Of a stretch of DNA of 64,000 nucleotides, positions 45,796 through 58,709 are shown piece after piece (the first letter of the stretch is position 1; every line of letters begins with the position of its first letter). The translations under genes were made by a program, and so were the position numbers. The notes beneath the pieces are model-generated. The model had not been told where the DNA came from, did not search any database, and saw only the letters and a program-made list of their open reading frames with translations. Origin of the DNA: Scleroderma bovista (taxonomy: Eukaryota > Basidiomycota > Agaricomycetes > Boletales > Sclerodermataceae); NCBI GenBank assembly GCA_037178675.1, contig JAYMGJ010000296.1:1-64000 (forward strand), written 5' to 3'.

Positions 45796-47599
45796 TTATG
45801 ACGTGGCATCTTCGTCCCGAGAATCGTCGTAGGACGGGGGAGGGGGTTGACTTCCAATTTGCATAAGTCGGCGGAGGCGAGCCAGCTCACTCGCCAACAT
45901 CCTAGGAAATAGCTATTAATGGAGAAGAGTGACAATAATAGTAATAGTGCCAACCTTGCAGTCTGGGCAGCTTCCTCGCTTTGCTCAGACTGTATTTCTA
46001 CCTGTGCTTTGAGCTTTCTAATCTCTTCGCGGAATTCCTCCTCGATATCTTGCCGAACCTGTGAACTCTCCTGCTGAAGGTCCTTGACCATTATCTGCTG
46101 CTCTTTGGCAGCCTTGACCTCATCTACCAACTGTTTATATTTTTTTCCAGCTGACTCTGCTTCCTTCTTCAACTTGTCTTCCCGCTTCCGCATCTCATCT
46201 CGGAGTCTATCCGTGTCATGTTTCCAACTTTCCGTCATGGATTTGATGCTATCGCGCAAAGTAATGTATTCCCTTTCGGATTTTTGGGACAGGGTTGTCG
46301 ACTCTGCAAGGGTAGACTCCATTTCGCGAAGGGCTTTTTTGGATGCTGCGGTTTCGGTTTTCAGTTGGGCCTTCAATGTCGAGGCTTCGGCTTCGGCTTT
46401 GCGGGCTCGTTCCAGAACCTTACAGGACTATGAACGTTCGGAGTCTCTGAGAGGAGAAAAGACGCACCTCTTGAAGTAGTCGCTCCTTACGAGCGACCAC
46501 ATTGTTCAGACCCTCATTTTCAAGTCGAAGGCGCTCTCGACTCTCTTTGAGGTCTTCGGTCTGTCGCGTTAGTTGCGCTACGGTACGTTGTGAGAGGCGA
46601 AGTTGGGCCCTCGTGTTCTCCAATGCATTACGAGCATTTACCACGCCGGCCTGGAGATCGGCAAGGACCTTGGTGGTACCACCAGGAGTAAGCGAAATAC
46701 GACGATTATTCGGAGAAGCTGGCGCTTGGAGAGACGAAGTGGACGCATTGAGATTTACGGAGCCATTTGGGATGTTGACATCTGTCGGTGCAATAGCGGA
46801 AGGCGATGTACGGACTGGGGTTGGTCCATCTTCCGCTAATGCCCGAGCATTCCCTGTGAGCGTTGGGTCACCATGAAGTTGAGAAAAAAAGGACTTAGGC
46901 GAAAAAATCATGGAAAAAGCAAGACTGACCTACGGAGGCCACTGGTATACCTTATGTGTATGTTCAGAATATAAGGAAATTATTCACCATCGAATAAAAT
47001 AAAATAACATACGACTCAAAGTGCGTGTAGGACTTGACATGCGCTTTATAAGATCCTTGTGAGCTGGGCTGCCACCAAACTCCATGGGAATACCCTCGCG
47101 AATGCCATCTGCAGCTTTCAAGTTGAGACTTAAGCTTTCTCGCTTGGGGAGAGGGAGACTGGATTCTGGACCGGCCAGTCCATGTAGGACGTCAAAGCTG
47201 GAACGTCTTTGCATTTTTGGTGTGGAAAAGCTGTGGTTAAACGAGACAGGCGGGTGACTGATGTCGAGGACATCATCGCTTGAAGCATGATGAGAATGGT
47301 TGGATGATGTCATGAACCCTGGGGGAAGTGGGCGGGGACCACGTAGGACGATGTTCTCTAGAGAATGTAACTGTGCCTGCTGCTGTCGAATAGAGTGCTT
47401 CAATGTTGACATCTGATTTCGAATGGCCACTACGAACCTGGCTATGGGCAGAAGTTCGCAATCAACGATTTCGGAGAGAAATACCTGGATTGCTCAAGGA
47501 AGCAGGACTTGGCGCGCGTGCAGAACGCACAGAATTGCGCGACGAAGACCTGGAAGAGGGGCGAGCGGGGGAGAAGGGCGAATCGTGTAGACTAGGCAT
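45796..47599 (-). CDS. She3-like mRNA-transport adaptor (coiled coil)
   Basis: The start was taken at MPSLHDSPFSPARPSSRSS (47597-47599); an in-frame ATG at 47689 is possible. Stop at 45796-45798. The N-terminal half is Ser/Pro-rich and disordered. The second half is a long coiled coil beginning LADLQAGVVNARNALENT, then LRLSQRTVAQLTRQTEDLKE, LRLENEGLNNVVARKERLLQ and running through ERARKAEAEASTLKAQLKTE. This block order resembles the fungal She3 domain (adaptor between type V myosin and She2/mRNA in yeast). The short C-terminus is PPPPSYDDSRDEDATS. Family by pattern; partner proteins not seen in the window. Confidence 0.65.
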
Positions 47600-47823
47600 C
47601 CAAGGATGATAGTCACCCAAAGAACCCTGAGGAGAGAAAACAAATTGTTCCCCTAGGGTTTTAACAATACTGGGATATCTGGACCCCAATGAACGAAGGT
47701 GGTTGACTTGGCTTTACACTGCTCAGTATTCGTCGTCCTTGTTTTGGGGAGCATATTTACCCTTGTTGTGATAAGCAGCGCGATCACGTGATATGATATT
47801 CTTCGTCTTCGCTCAACGCGAAA

Positions 47824-48742
47824 ATGGGTGACTGTGGCATCTGTCTCGAAGCTCTCAAGAAACCCGTCTCTATCCCCTGTGGTAAGGATGAATCACAGTG
47901 TAACATATCCCTAGAATCTCATACGTGACTAGGCCATGTCCACTGTGAAGGATGTCTGAGATCGCACATCGTCAACGGGAAAGATGCGTTTATATCAACA
48001 TGTCCAACGTGTCGACAGACGTTCCACACAGGTTTGCTTGAAGTTGCACTGGTACCATCCTTGTCTTACTGTGTGTAGCCACTCCCGAGTTGGCGGCCGT
48101 TCCAGAAAAGTACCAGGGATTTATTCAGTCTTCGATCCGCAAAGTGTTTATCGACGTACCCTCAATCTCCCGACTAACAAAGGAAGTCAGTTCGCTCAAA
48201 GGCAAGGTCAAAACACTCTCAAAAGAAAAGAAAGATCTGATTGCACGGAGTGAACGTCAATGCGCAGCCTATGATCAGGCGGAGGGCGAATGGACACTGA
48301 AGATGGAAGAGTTGTTGTTTGACTACAGCGAACTCCAGAAGGAACATGAATCTCTGAAGTTCAAGTATGCATCTCATATGTATGTCCTAGTATTTCCTTT
48401 GTCACTGCCCACGGCTTCTCATACTCCCACTGTAGTGATGGCACGAGTCCCGCATCTACCTCTAGTAGTGGCAGCGGCAACAACTCTGTGAATGTGGACG
48501 TGGAGAGTATCTCAACTAGGTCAGAGCCCAGTCCTGCAGTGCATTCACGACCAAAGCGTGCCATGCCAAAATCGCGGTTGTCTCACGCATGCGATGGGGA
48601 CCCGCGTCCGCAATCTGTCAAAAGGCCACGCGTCAACCCCCATTCAGATCTTGACACCAGTGATGAACTTTTGTCTTCGCCTCCTACTCTCACTTCGCGC
48701 CGTACGCAAAATTTAACAAGCAGAAGTACACGACTCAACTGA
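47824..48742 (+). CDS. RING-finger protein with coiled coil
   Basis: Exons 47824-47881, 47933-48031, 48079-48364, 48436-48742; 249 residues. Classic C3HC4 RING at residues 4-52: CGICLEA, IPCGHVHCEGC, CPTCRQ. A predicted coiled coil follows (SRLTKEVSSLKGKVKTLSKE and EGEWTLKMEELLFDYSEL). The tail is Ser-rich with basic KRPRVN, a possible nuclear signal. Likely an E3 ubiquitin ligase; substrate unknown. The start lies 225 bases from the She3-like start on the other strand. Confidence 0.8.
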
Positions 48743-49130
48743 AGGGTATGATAAAATTTACATAGGCAAGGAGGGGCCCATGTGTGCAGAAACTTCTGAT
48801 GGAGATGAGAACAAAACGAGAGTTGTGGAAGGAGAAAGAGAGGATTCTATATTCCTATACCACTACAAGCAAACTGTAGTGATGCCAAAGGGCTGTAGGA
48901 ATGTACATAAAGTAATTGGGCAATACCAGTATCATTATATTATGACTATTTGAGTGGAAGCTGCCAGAGCAATGCGGTTTAGGCTTCCATATCAAATGGA
49001 CGTTGATGTGCGTTGCTATGTAGTCGCCAGGGGAAGTCGGCAGACTAAGGCTTACCCTTTCCATCATCATCTGCGCATGTAGCACTGGCGCTCCTGAACT
49101 ATCCAACGCAGGTTTGAACATTGGTCCTCC
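48743..49130. other. Intergenic stretch, no gene seen
   Basis: About 390 bases between two genes on the same strand; no supported frame. Confidence 0.5.
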
Positions 49131-50138
49131 ATGGCCTCCATGGCACAAGTCGATGACTCTCAAGTGAAGGACCTGGTAGCTGGGCCCATTGACGTCCACT
49201 GCCTCGAGCCAGTGGATGCTGACGCTCCTTTCAACCGATCAACTGCGGATGTTATCCTACGGACCGCTGATAACGTCGACTTTCGCTTCTACAAGCTGTT
49301 GCTGTCATTGGCATCACCCTTCTTCGCAAATATGTTTGCACTACCACAACCTGCACCACTGGACAGCGCCGCTGACGAAACGAAATACGGACTCCCTATC
49401 ATCCCCGTTTCGGAGAAAAGCGTTATCATGCGAAAGCTCCTAAGCCTCTGCTCTCCCATTTACGATACCGATGCCCCCACTTTGGAGAATCTCGACATTG
49501 TCATGTCAGTGCTGGACGCTGCTGACAAGTACGACATGAAACGGGTGGGCAAATTCGTCGTCAGCTTGATAACCGCCCCGCATTTCCTCGAGAAGGAACC
49601 CATGCGAGTGTTCGCCATCGCCTGTCGCTATCGAGCTCAGGAAGAGACGACAGTAGCTGCAAGGTGCATGCTGCGTTTCGCGGTGTGGGAACCAACATAT
49701 GTTGCTGAACTTGACTTCATATCTGGGTCGGACTACCAGCGCTTGGTCAAGTATCATGCAAGCTGTGGGCAAGCCATGTCGCAGCTCATGCGCATGTGGC
49801 CTACTTTCCCCCTCCCTCCACTGGATTGCAAATTCTGTAGAAAAAAAGGGATTTCTCGGTTGTCAGTGAAAGAATATCAAGACAGCGTCATCGAAGCTCT
49901 CCGCCTCCGTCCCTGCGTTGAAACATTGCTGAAGCAAGAGTGGATTGACACAATGGTTCGGAGGGCCGGAAGTTGTCAGAATTGCAGAGAGAGGGCCCCA
50001 AGGAAGCTGGTAGAATACGTGAAGGAACTCGCCATCCCTGTGGAGCAAATCATTTCCGAGGTATGCTCGCTGTATAAATACTCATGTCATTCCATTTGAC
50101 TGTTTCCACAGGTTCGGCTCGAACTTAAGTCGTATTAA
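49131..50138 (+). CDS. BTB/POZ-domain protein with C-terminal CxxC pairs
   Basis: Exons 49131-50060 and 50112-50138; 318 residues. BTB fold starts at about residue 35: STADVILRTADNVDFRFYKL, then LLSLASPFFANMFALPQ. A helical part follows with DAADKYDMKRVGKFV and EKEPMRVFAIACRYRAQEE. The C-terminal third has two CxxC pairs, CKFC and CQNC. The gene at 57732 (-) has the same plan and spacing, so they are paralogues of a family expanded in mushrooms. BTB proteins often act as dimeric scaffolds or Cullin-3 adaptors; the role here is unknown. A second in-frame Met (residue 4) is possible as the start. Confidence 0.85.
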
Positions 50139-50381
50139 ATATTGGACTACTTTGGATTGACTATTTACTAGTGGACGTGACTTCACTCTCTTACCAGGTC
50201 TTTTATCTTGATATATATCTTGTGTGTACTGTGTGGATTATTGTAGACGTCCTAATGTATTTGAGTACGGTAGCTGAAGCTTGCAGCGCTGATCAGAGCA
50301 CTTGTAGTCGAGGTGCTGATTATGTAATGTCAAGGAGGAGGACCAGATTGAAGCTCGAGTCCTTGGTGAATATGCCAAATC

Positions 50382-51490
50382 ATGTTCCCGTCGCTCCCTA
50401 CGCGTAGCTTCATTCTCTTATCACATCTTCGTTCAGTATCGCGCGTTCGGCCACTCCGCCAGCCTCTCGTCGGTTTCGTCGGCTTCTCACCTCCACGCTC
50501 AGTCTCATGGCGCCCCTTCGCGTCTGGTCTGTGCTTGCGGTTTCCACAGCTGCCTGCTAGCACAAACAAGGTGAAAAATAAACTTAGTGATGCAAAACCA
50601 TCTCCTGAAAAACCCACCGTTCGCGAAAACATCTACACTATTCCGAACTTTCTGACGCTATCGCGTATACTGGCATGTCCCGTATTGGGGTGGTCGATAT
50701 TGCACAACGACTTTCATCTTGCGACCAGCTTACTTGTTTGCGCTGGTCTTTCTGATACTGTGAGTCGGGATCAAGTTTGCAGCTGCGGTTTACCAATGGC
50801 AACAAGCTCGATGGGTACTTGGCCAGGCGGTTCAATATGCACTCTGTCTTGGGGTCCATACTAGACCCAGCCGCCGACAAGGCGCTGATGACAACTTTAA
50901 CGGTAACGTTGGCGATGAAGGGCTTACTCCCAGGTGTGTCCTTTCGTCGTATTACAAATGCCTCTTACCTCAAGTGCTTCGTAGTTTCACTAGCGGCCAT
51001 TATTATTGGTCGAGACGCCCTTCTGAGCCTCTCTGCATTCTATATTCGTTATACATCCCTGCCCGCTCCTGTAAGCCAGGTCTAAACCAAAGTGGCTTCG
51101 ATACGTGCTGACTTTCATAGAAAACCTTTGCGCGGTATTGGGATTTTTCCATACCATCGGCTGAGGTGCGTCCCACGATCATCAGCAAGGTGCACTCTCC
51201 TATTCTTCTCCTTTCATACGTACTCATGTTCTCGTAGCTTAATACTGCTGCGCAATTGTCACTCATGTTCATGACTACAGTTGCTCCCATCGGACCTGTG
51301 TGGCTAAGCACATATCTTCCCGAGATGCAGTAAGGCATCATTCATTTCCTTCCCAATCTTGATTTGATCCATTATCGGTAGGCTCCTGGTAGTCGTAACG
51401 ACAGTATGGAGTGGTCTGTCTTATGTGTTCTCAAAGGATGCAGTCCGCGTCATTTCGGAAACGCGTAAACGAAAGCAATTACCACCATAA
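50382..51490 (+). CDS. CRD1: Cardiolipin synthase, mitochondrial
   Basis: Condenses phosphatidylglycerol with CDP-diacylglycerol to cardiolipin in the inner mitochondrial membrane. Exons 50382-50759, 50807-50933, 50985-51070, 51121-51189, 51238-51329, 51382-51490; 286 residues. The N-terminus is Arg/Ser-rich without acids, a mitochondrial presequence. The enzyme begins ENIYTIPNFLTLSRILACP. The CDP-alcohol phosphotransferase motif is complete across the first splice: SDTLDGYLAR, eight residues, then GSILDPAADK. Later: IIGRDALLSLSAF, FSIPSAEVRPTIISK, NTAAQLSLMF. It converges on the spindle-pole gene with stops about 105 bases apart. Confidence 0.92.
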
Positions 51491-51594
51491 GACTACGAAG
51501 TGCCATGCTCGCAAGTTACAATACACATTACAGTTTTTCTAGGGAATGAATAATACGACAGTGTGGAATGTAGACAGTGGTAAGTAGGGAAGTG

Positions 51595-54500
51595 TTATCT
51601 GTTACCGCTTATCGTCCTGCGACGGCGTACTTCCTGTAGTGCATCTGCAATGGCTTGCTTATTTGAACAAGCCTCCCGCCATGTATCACTAGCGCACCTG
51701 CTGAAGTTCAGGTGGACATCACGACATGGAGAAGTGGCGACTCACTTGGCACGATGTATGAAAACAACACAAAATGCTGCACTTTTGAGGGAGCGGAACT
51801 TCCTCTTGACAGTAGGCACAGAGGGCGGTTTGGGATACCCAATACGTGCTATGCAAGCTAGGATTTGCTTTTCACTGAAGCCATGGTCAGTAAAACATGA
51901 ACAACTCAATTACGGGAAGTATACCTTTCTTCGAAGCTTGATAATAGAACCAGGAGGTACTGCTTCTGGTAAGTTAGGTCATCCCGGAGCGTAGATTCGC
52001 GGGTGAATTTCGCCTTCAGGTAGCGTATTTGTACTATAAGACCCTTGCACTCTTGTTTGTGTTGGGTTTTGATTACTTCCAGCTGCTGATCGTTGCTAGG
52101 AGGCAGTCAATTAGGGCCAGTACATAATGAAGGAAATTAAGCCTACGCAGAACAAACATGAGGCTGGAGCGCCTTGCTCTTGGCTTTATGGTTTTCAAGC
52201 TGTTCGTTGAGAAGTCGGATTTGAACCTGGCTCTGTTTCTTCGCGCGTTCAGCTTTAGCAATTTCTTCTTGTTGCTTCTCCTGCATTTTCCTCTTCTCGG
52301 CCTTCAATGCTTTTAGGTCATGACCAAATATCTCCGCATCTTTCTTAACTCGCTTCAACTCAGCTTCAAGGATGTCAATGGTCCGTACGATATCTGTTTT
52401 CTCAACCACCATTCGATTTTTTTCCTGTTCAGTGCGTTGAAGCTCGTCTGTTTGATTTGCTAAAGCGCGGCGTAGCTCCTCAATTTCTGCGAGGCAGGTA
52501 TCGAGTTGTTGACGACGAGACTCATGCGAGTTTTGTGATGCAGCATACTCTGCTCGCACTTTGTTAACACGCTAATCGAAGTGGTCAGGGTGACTTGGGT
52601 AACGGTGATAATTTTCCTACCTCTGAGACTTCGGCGAATCGACGCTGGAGCTCCTTGTGGTCCCGCGCCAGAAGAGAGCGCTCTTGCCGAAGTTGCCCAA
52701 TGGTTTCGTTATTCTCCAGAACTTTCGCTTCTAAGTGGCGTGCTTTTTGTTCTGCATTGGAGTTCACTGTGGGGGTTCAGGAGAAAGCCAGAGAAAAATG
52801 ATGAGTCTCATACTTCGAAGCTCACTTTCCAGCTCATGATTCTCCTGCTTGGCCTTGTGTAGTTCTCGCTTGACATCTTCCATATCCTAGTCATAGGTGA
52901 GGCAGTGGCCCTGATTACAGTGCTGCACACATACCGCCTCAGTACGTTGTAGTTGACGCGCGACATCCAGCGTTTCTCGCTGAAGGCGGTCATGCTCAGT
53001 GGATATTTGTCTCAACTCCATCCGCTCGGCTCGCAATTCGGTCTCAAGGTCATTGATAACGGCTTTCGCTCTCTCCGCCTCCTACAAAGGACGACAGTGA
53101 GTATCGGACAAGGTCGGGTTCAAAGGTATACCTCTTGATTGTCGGCTTTCCGCACACGATTGGTCTTTTCGGCTTCCACGATCCTTTTCATCTCTTCCTT
53201 AGCGCTGCGTGCTTCGATTTTCATGCGGCTAGCCGCGTCTTCTAGAACAGCTTTCTCGTTCAAAGCCCGTCGCTTCTCTGCTTGCCATTCTTTCCTCATC
53301 GCATCAAGCTCTGCATTAACGCTTTGCAAGTCGAGACGAAGTGCTTCACTAGACTTGGTTGGAGGTGTTGGAGGATTTGAAGGAAGACCACTTTGCGAGA
53401 TATCCATCGAGCTGACCTGTGCATGAGCAAATTGTCTTGAAACGCGCCCACCATCTTACCTTTCATCCGCGTCATATATCTTTTGAATCTGCCTTGGGGT
53501 AATTTTCATCTGACACTTCTGGCATCGGATTCTCTCCAAGCGACGCAAGCGCCTCTCTTCCTTCTTCTGTAACCGGTTGATTTCCTTCTCTGAAACAACT
53601 AGCTGTTGACGAGCGTCCTCCAAGTTCTTGGTCAGACCAACAACGTCATATCCAGCGTCTTCAAGCTGATCCAATTTCTGATCAATATTCTCATTGGCGT
53701 GGTCAAGCTCAGATTGCAGCCTTGCAATCTCAGCAAGGAGGGGCGAAGAAGTGGGGTCAGCTGTGGTGTTATTTAGCCATGTCAGCTACCAGAAATTGTG
53801 AGCGTCAAATCCTGGACTCTGCTAGGAAACTTACGTCTCGAAGTGGTTTTCCGGGGGTCTTAGGGGCCCTCATTGACATCGACAAGACATGTCGATGAAT
53901 GGGTGAAATACCACTCATGTTTATGACCTTGCTTGGGGTGACCAACTCCGTAGCACTGGTCCTAAATGTCTTGATGCGCTCCACCAAGTCATCGCGTTCG
54001 CGTTCAAGCATCTCGATCCTGGTGTCTTTGACTTTCTCTATGGCCTTCCGTGCAGGTGACTGCTGAAGAAGTGTGTTCAGCCTGGCGATTTCCTTGTTCG
54101 CCTCATCCAGCTCTGCTTCGAGTGCCTCCTCGACTTCGTCGTTTGAAGGCCGGCTGCCAAGAGCTTGTTGACGTTCTTGTTCCCGCTCCAAAGTGGTCAA
54201 TTTCGCCCTTAGTTCTGAGAGCACTTCCTCGTCCGTCCTCATCTTCTCCTCCGCAGCTTCCAACGCCTCTTCCAAGTGCCTGGCAAGCTCTGAATGCCTC
54301 TCAGCCTCCTTCTCGAGCATCTCCATGTGTTCGTTGGCCTGCTCTTGGTCCACCTCTGACTGAGCGATACGGTCGTGCGCAATAGACAACTGTTCCTTCA
54401 TGAGATTGAGACGTTCAGCGTTGCTCTCTCCTGATTCAGCAGCTAAGGCCTTCAATCTCTGTATTTCGTCAGCGGCATCCGTTTCGCTTTCTGCAATACG

Positions 54501-57046
54501 TTGGTGGAGCTGGGACAGTTCGCGTTCCTTCGACTGTAGTTCCTCTGCAAGCTGTTGTCCATCTAAATCGCGCGCAGTGACTATCTCGTCTAGCTCGGCG
54601 ATTCTGGCATTCGCACGCATAACTTCTGCTCCCATTTCGCTAAGTTGACCATGGAAATCGTCCTGCGCGAGTTTGTGAGAGAGTCGTTCTTCCTTGAGCT
54701 CCTGTTTCAAGTCATTTATTTGGCGTCGAGAACTGCCAAGGGCATCTTCCAATTCTTCGATTCGGATAGTGGCTGCCTGAAATTCGCTGGTCAACGTGCT
54801 GACCTTGGAGTTGGCTTCTCTAAGTGCTCCCCCTAGCTCTTTTTCAGACTCTAGAGCGATCTCTGCCTGGTCAGCTCGTTCCATTGCCAAGTCGCGTTCA
54901 CTCTCTAGTCGTTCGCGTACTCGTTCTGCATCGCGAGTTACTTTGCCAATTTCTTCGACAGCTTCCGCTCGCCAGATCTCTGCCTCCTCAACCTTTCTTT
55001 CCAGCCCGGTGACGATATCTGCAACCCCTTTCTCCACCTCTTGCATCCGTTCCCGCCATCGCTCTTTGTCTCTTGTCCGCTGATGCCGCTCGTCATCTAG
55101 GCTCTTCTGTAGCTGGGCTTTATCCTGGTTAAGCTTCTCGATGTCCTCCTCAAACTTTTGCACGATCCCCTCCAACTCAAGCTTCTCCTCCGCCCATCCC
55201 TCGGCACCAGTATCTTCTTCGACATCACCCAGCCCACTGGCAGCACTGACCCTACGCTCCCTCCCAAAACTCTCGATGCTTAACCTGGGGTCTAGCTTCA
55301 CGTCTTCGTATTTTCTCAGTTTCTCGGCCAAGGCGACGTTCTCGTCTTGCAGGCGTCGGTTAAGGACATGCAGGTAAGTATTCAGCTTTTGGGCATCAAA
55401 GCGTCCGGTCCTCCCCCGCTCGCCGAGGCCAATAGCAGGATCATACGATGTATTTGCTCGCACATGAGTCGTGAGGTCGTGAGAGGATGCAGTAGAAATG
55501 AATGACATGCGTTCTCCAGCAGAGTCGTAGGGAGAGTTAGAGTTCCCGTCTCCAGTCTCTGAAACGGACTCGGTTGTTTCGGGCACGAACACTTGTGCGA
55601 GGGGGTGGGACAAACGGCCTCTGCCCCTCCCTGGTCTGGGTGTTACACCTGCGAATGCCTTGCGCAGTGGGGCCACTGGCGTTTCCTGGGTGTCGTCTGA
55701 GGATACTTCGCTGATTGGAAGAGCACTTAGTCGGCGAGGGTGTGGTGTAGGGGCCTTCAATCGGGGTCGTGCTGTGGAATTGATGACAGAGAGGAGAAAT
55801 GACCGGCGACGCGTGCGCGGAGTCACAGGTTCAGAATCGACCTCTTGTTCTTCTTCGGTATCCAGGTCTCCAGGGAGATGGTGGACATTGAAGCGGGCCC
55901 GGGGTCGAGGAGCGATGACAGGCGTCGCCGTGGACGCTGGAGAAGAAATATAAGGGGGCTGTATTACTGACGATTGTGCAACCTCCGCGATTATATTCAC
56001 GGGATGGCTCGGATCAGAGGAAGAGGAAAATGTGGGTTCCCGTTGCTCGTGGCCAATGTCGTCACTCTCATTCTCAAACATCTCTAGCTCACTTGTTTCG
56101 TGGTGTCCATATCTGTCTGCAGGCGGCTGCCGGTCTTCGATGTTGGAAAGTGTGGCTCCTTCTGGGGACGGGATAACGAAGCTAGGCAGGGACATGACTG
56201 CGGGTGACGCAGATGCTGACTGTGGTAACGGTACATTAACCCCTGGAGTGGGCGATGGTGTATCTCTGGAAAGATGAATCGAACGGTTACTCTTGGGAGT
56301 GGAGTTAGGCGGGGAGGATGCAGGGGAAGACGTGGTTCGTGAAAGGGACGGAGTTCGCGTGCGAGTGATTGGCTTGCGAAATGCAACGTTGCGGTACTTG
56401 TCGAATGGGGAGGGCTGAAAGTCGGCTTTTAATAACATCTAATCCCAATCACATGTCCTCTTACCTTGGGTTCTGAGCGTAATGAAACGGAGTAGTCGTA
56501 TTTCAGGCCTTTCTTAGGTGTAGGTTCCTCTGCTGGAAAATCTGGTGGCAGAGGGGAGCTGGCCCGACTGACAGATTCCAATGCATCAACCAAAGACATG
56601 TCCTCCCCCCCGTCTGCTTCCATCGGTGGAAGATAAGCCTCTGGTACGCTATTCGCACTCTTTGAAAGTTCTTCATCGGGTTCCGCATTGTCTTCACAGC
56701 TATTATGAGGGAGTGAGGTAATAGCACTGATGTCGAAGCTCTCTTGAGGATCTCGAGTATAAGTGTGAGAGGCAGATGACTTAGCGGACACCGATCGCGA
56801 AGCAATGGAAGTCGCGAAACGAGCTGTGCTGGAAGTACTTGACTGCAACTTAGCTGTGGCAGTCACAGTTATGGGTGTAGAATGGACTGGTAGGATTTCA
56901 TTATTGTTGTCTTCGGTTGACGTTTGGTCAGAGACAGTCTCTGGTGCCATGGAATGTTCGAATTCTGGTAGGGAGGGCAAGGATGATGGTTCCCCCTCAT
57001 CCTGGATTCTTCGCCATATTCTTGACGGTGTCTCGTATAAGGCCAT
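51595..57046 (-). CDS. Pericentrin-like spindle pole body protein with C-terminal PACT region
   Basis: ATG at 57044-57046, stop at 51595-51597; about ten exons, the largest near 53.8-56.4 kb, roughly 1,600-1,700 residues. The first 400 residues are Ser/Pro-rich with the short motif PKKGLKYDYSVSLRSEPK. A long coiled coil begins RFDAQKLNTYLHVLNRRLQD and continues almost to the end. One CxxC (CQKCQMKITPRQIQ) lies mid-protein. The C-terminal part, LIVQIRYLKAKFTREST then LTYQKQYLLVLLSSFE and ACIARIGYP, resembles the PACT domain that targets pericentrin/Pcp1 to centrosomes or spindle poles. Predicted anchor of gamma-tubulin complexes; orthology to S. pombe Pcp1 is inference. Confidence 0.68.
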
Positions 57047-57731
57047 TAATACAGAGAACCTGCACGAAACGAACGTTAGCGCTTGCCCTGATAATTTGGA
57101 TCTTTTCGCGTGCCAGGAGAAACAAACGCGTCAGGCTGCAACAATCACGTGACCGTCCAACTCGTTCACTTTAAAGGCCTCTGTTGCGACTCGCGACCAT
57201 TCGGAGAACCTGCCAGACCTGCCTTGTCTTGATCAACGTGTGTTCTTGTCGGGATTGACATGTACTTCAGGTTTCGTCTAGATGCGGCTGGACTGGACGC
57301 CTGCGTGTGGGCCAACATACCTATGCGTAGTTGTTTCCTCCTTACGGGCTAACTGAAGACCCGAATCACTGGGAAATGTACTACCTCACAACTCGGCCAA
57401 TTGACTACCCCCGAGGCCCGTTCAGCGACGCCATCGAAAGGGGGGAGTTCTCTCCCGTCAGGCAGGCAACGTCCGCGTTTGCAGCCTAAGACAGGAGGCT
57501 CCCAACGGATGTGCGTACGGGTATTGGGATGATCTGATATATGTCCTTATTTTCAGTACAGGTGTATCTTTGCTTATAGAACTGCCTCTAGAAAGATAGT
57601 CGTTCTTTCTATCCTGGGACCAGGTACTCTCCCTCAGCCTTATGTAATGTACTACTGATTATGATGGATTCGCCGCGAGCCATTCATGCAGGTAAATGAA
57701 AAGATATGTCAAGATCAACCTAAACCGTGCA
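57047..57731. other. Intergenic stretch of about 690 bases, no gene seen
   Basis: Promoter of the spindle-pole gene on the left and 3' flank of the BTB gene on the right. No supported frame. Confidence 0.5.
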
Positions 57732-58709
57732 TTAGGATTCATTTTCAGACAGAGCTGCCGCACTGACCGTGTCAATCATTCGCTCGATCTCCGGCACAAA
57801 ATGCTCCCCAATGAACGTGCTCATGTCCAGGTAAGCCGATGGTCGACAGGAGTGACAGCCAGCAGCCACTTCCAGAGCATCCATGATCAACAAAGGATCG
57901 CTGACGACTTTTGCACAAGGACGGTCCCGCAGTGCGCCCCTGGCACGCTCCATGTACTCGATAAACCAAGCGTTCACCTCGTGGATCTTTCCGTCAGACA
58001 GTGGCCATGAGAGAGAATGGTGCATGCAGTCGTCGCACTGAAACCAAACCCATCGCGACGCAAACCCTGGAAACCACGAAAAGTCGCAGGTCAGTCCGCT
58101 TACCACAAGACTGCATTTACGATGGTATTGCAGTAGCTTGTGGTAGACAGATGCGGGGATGTGCTCCAACTCCTTGAAAAAGGGACCGAAGATCTGGTGA
58201 CGGAGGGTATATCGAGCGGCGAGGCGAGTCTCCGCCTCGAATCTGAAACGATACGCGATGGCGAATACGCGGAGAGGTTCTTCCTCTAGGAACGAGGGCT
58301 GGACCAGCAGACCCTTCACTCGCTCCATCAGCCCCCTCATCCCGAATTTCCTCATCATCTCCAGCACGTTCTGGATGTCATCTAGGTTGTCGAGGATAGG
58401 GTTCGTGAAAGGATAGCAGTACTGCAGGACCCTCTCCGTTGTCATACTGTCTTCGACAACCTCGATGTTGTCACGTCCTTTTTCTGACCTGACGGCAATG
58501 CCTGTAAATTGCGGGGAAGGTGACGCGGAGCCCGCCATCAAACATCGTTTCAGAAGAGGCGAAGCGGTGCTCAAAAAGATCTTGTGAACAGCGAATTTAC
58601 CGCCGTCACAAGCGTGGAGGACGAGATCTGCGTCGTTATTGTCGAAGGGTGCTCGGTACGGGGAAACGTCGAGAGTCAGGGAGGAGAGATCGACTACGGC
58701 CTGTGACAT
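57732..58709 (-). CDS. BTB/POZ-domain protein with C-terminal CxxC pairs (second copy)
   Basis: Single exon, 325 residues; the start was taken at MSQAVVDL (58707-58709) because the open frame upstream reads like leader sequence. BTB core: NDADLVLHACDGGKFAVHKI then FLSTASPLLKRCLM. Then EMMRKFGMRGLMERVKGLL, LEEEPLRVFAIAYRFRFEAE and LAARYTLRHQIFGPF match the paralogue at 49131. C-terminal pairs are CDDC and CHSC. Function unknown. Intron-free, unlike nearly all its neighbours. Confidence 0.85.
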   Translation of the reverse strand: MSQAVVDLSSLTLDVSPYRAPFDNNDADLVLHACDGGKFAVHKIFLSTASPLLKRCLMAGSASPSPQFTGIAVRSEKGRDNIEVVEDSMTTERVLQYCYPFTNPILDNLDDIQNVLEMMRKFGMRGLMERVKGLLVQPSFLEEEPLRVFAIAYRFRFEAETRLAARYTLRHQIFGPFFKELEHIPASVYHKLLQYHRKCSLVVSGLTCDFSWFPGFASRWVWFQCDDCMHHSLSWPLSDGKIHEVNAWFIEYMERARGALRDRPCAKVVSDPLLIMDALEVAAGCHSCRPSAYLDMSTFIGEHFVPEIERMIDTVSAAALSENES

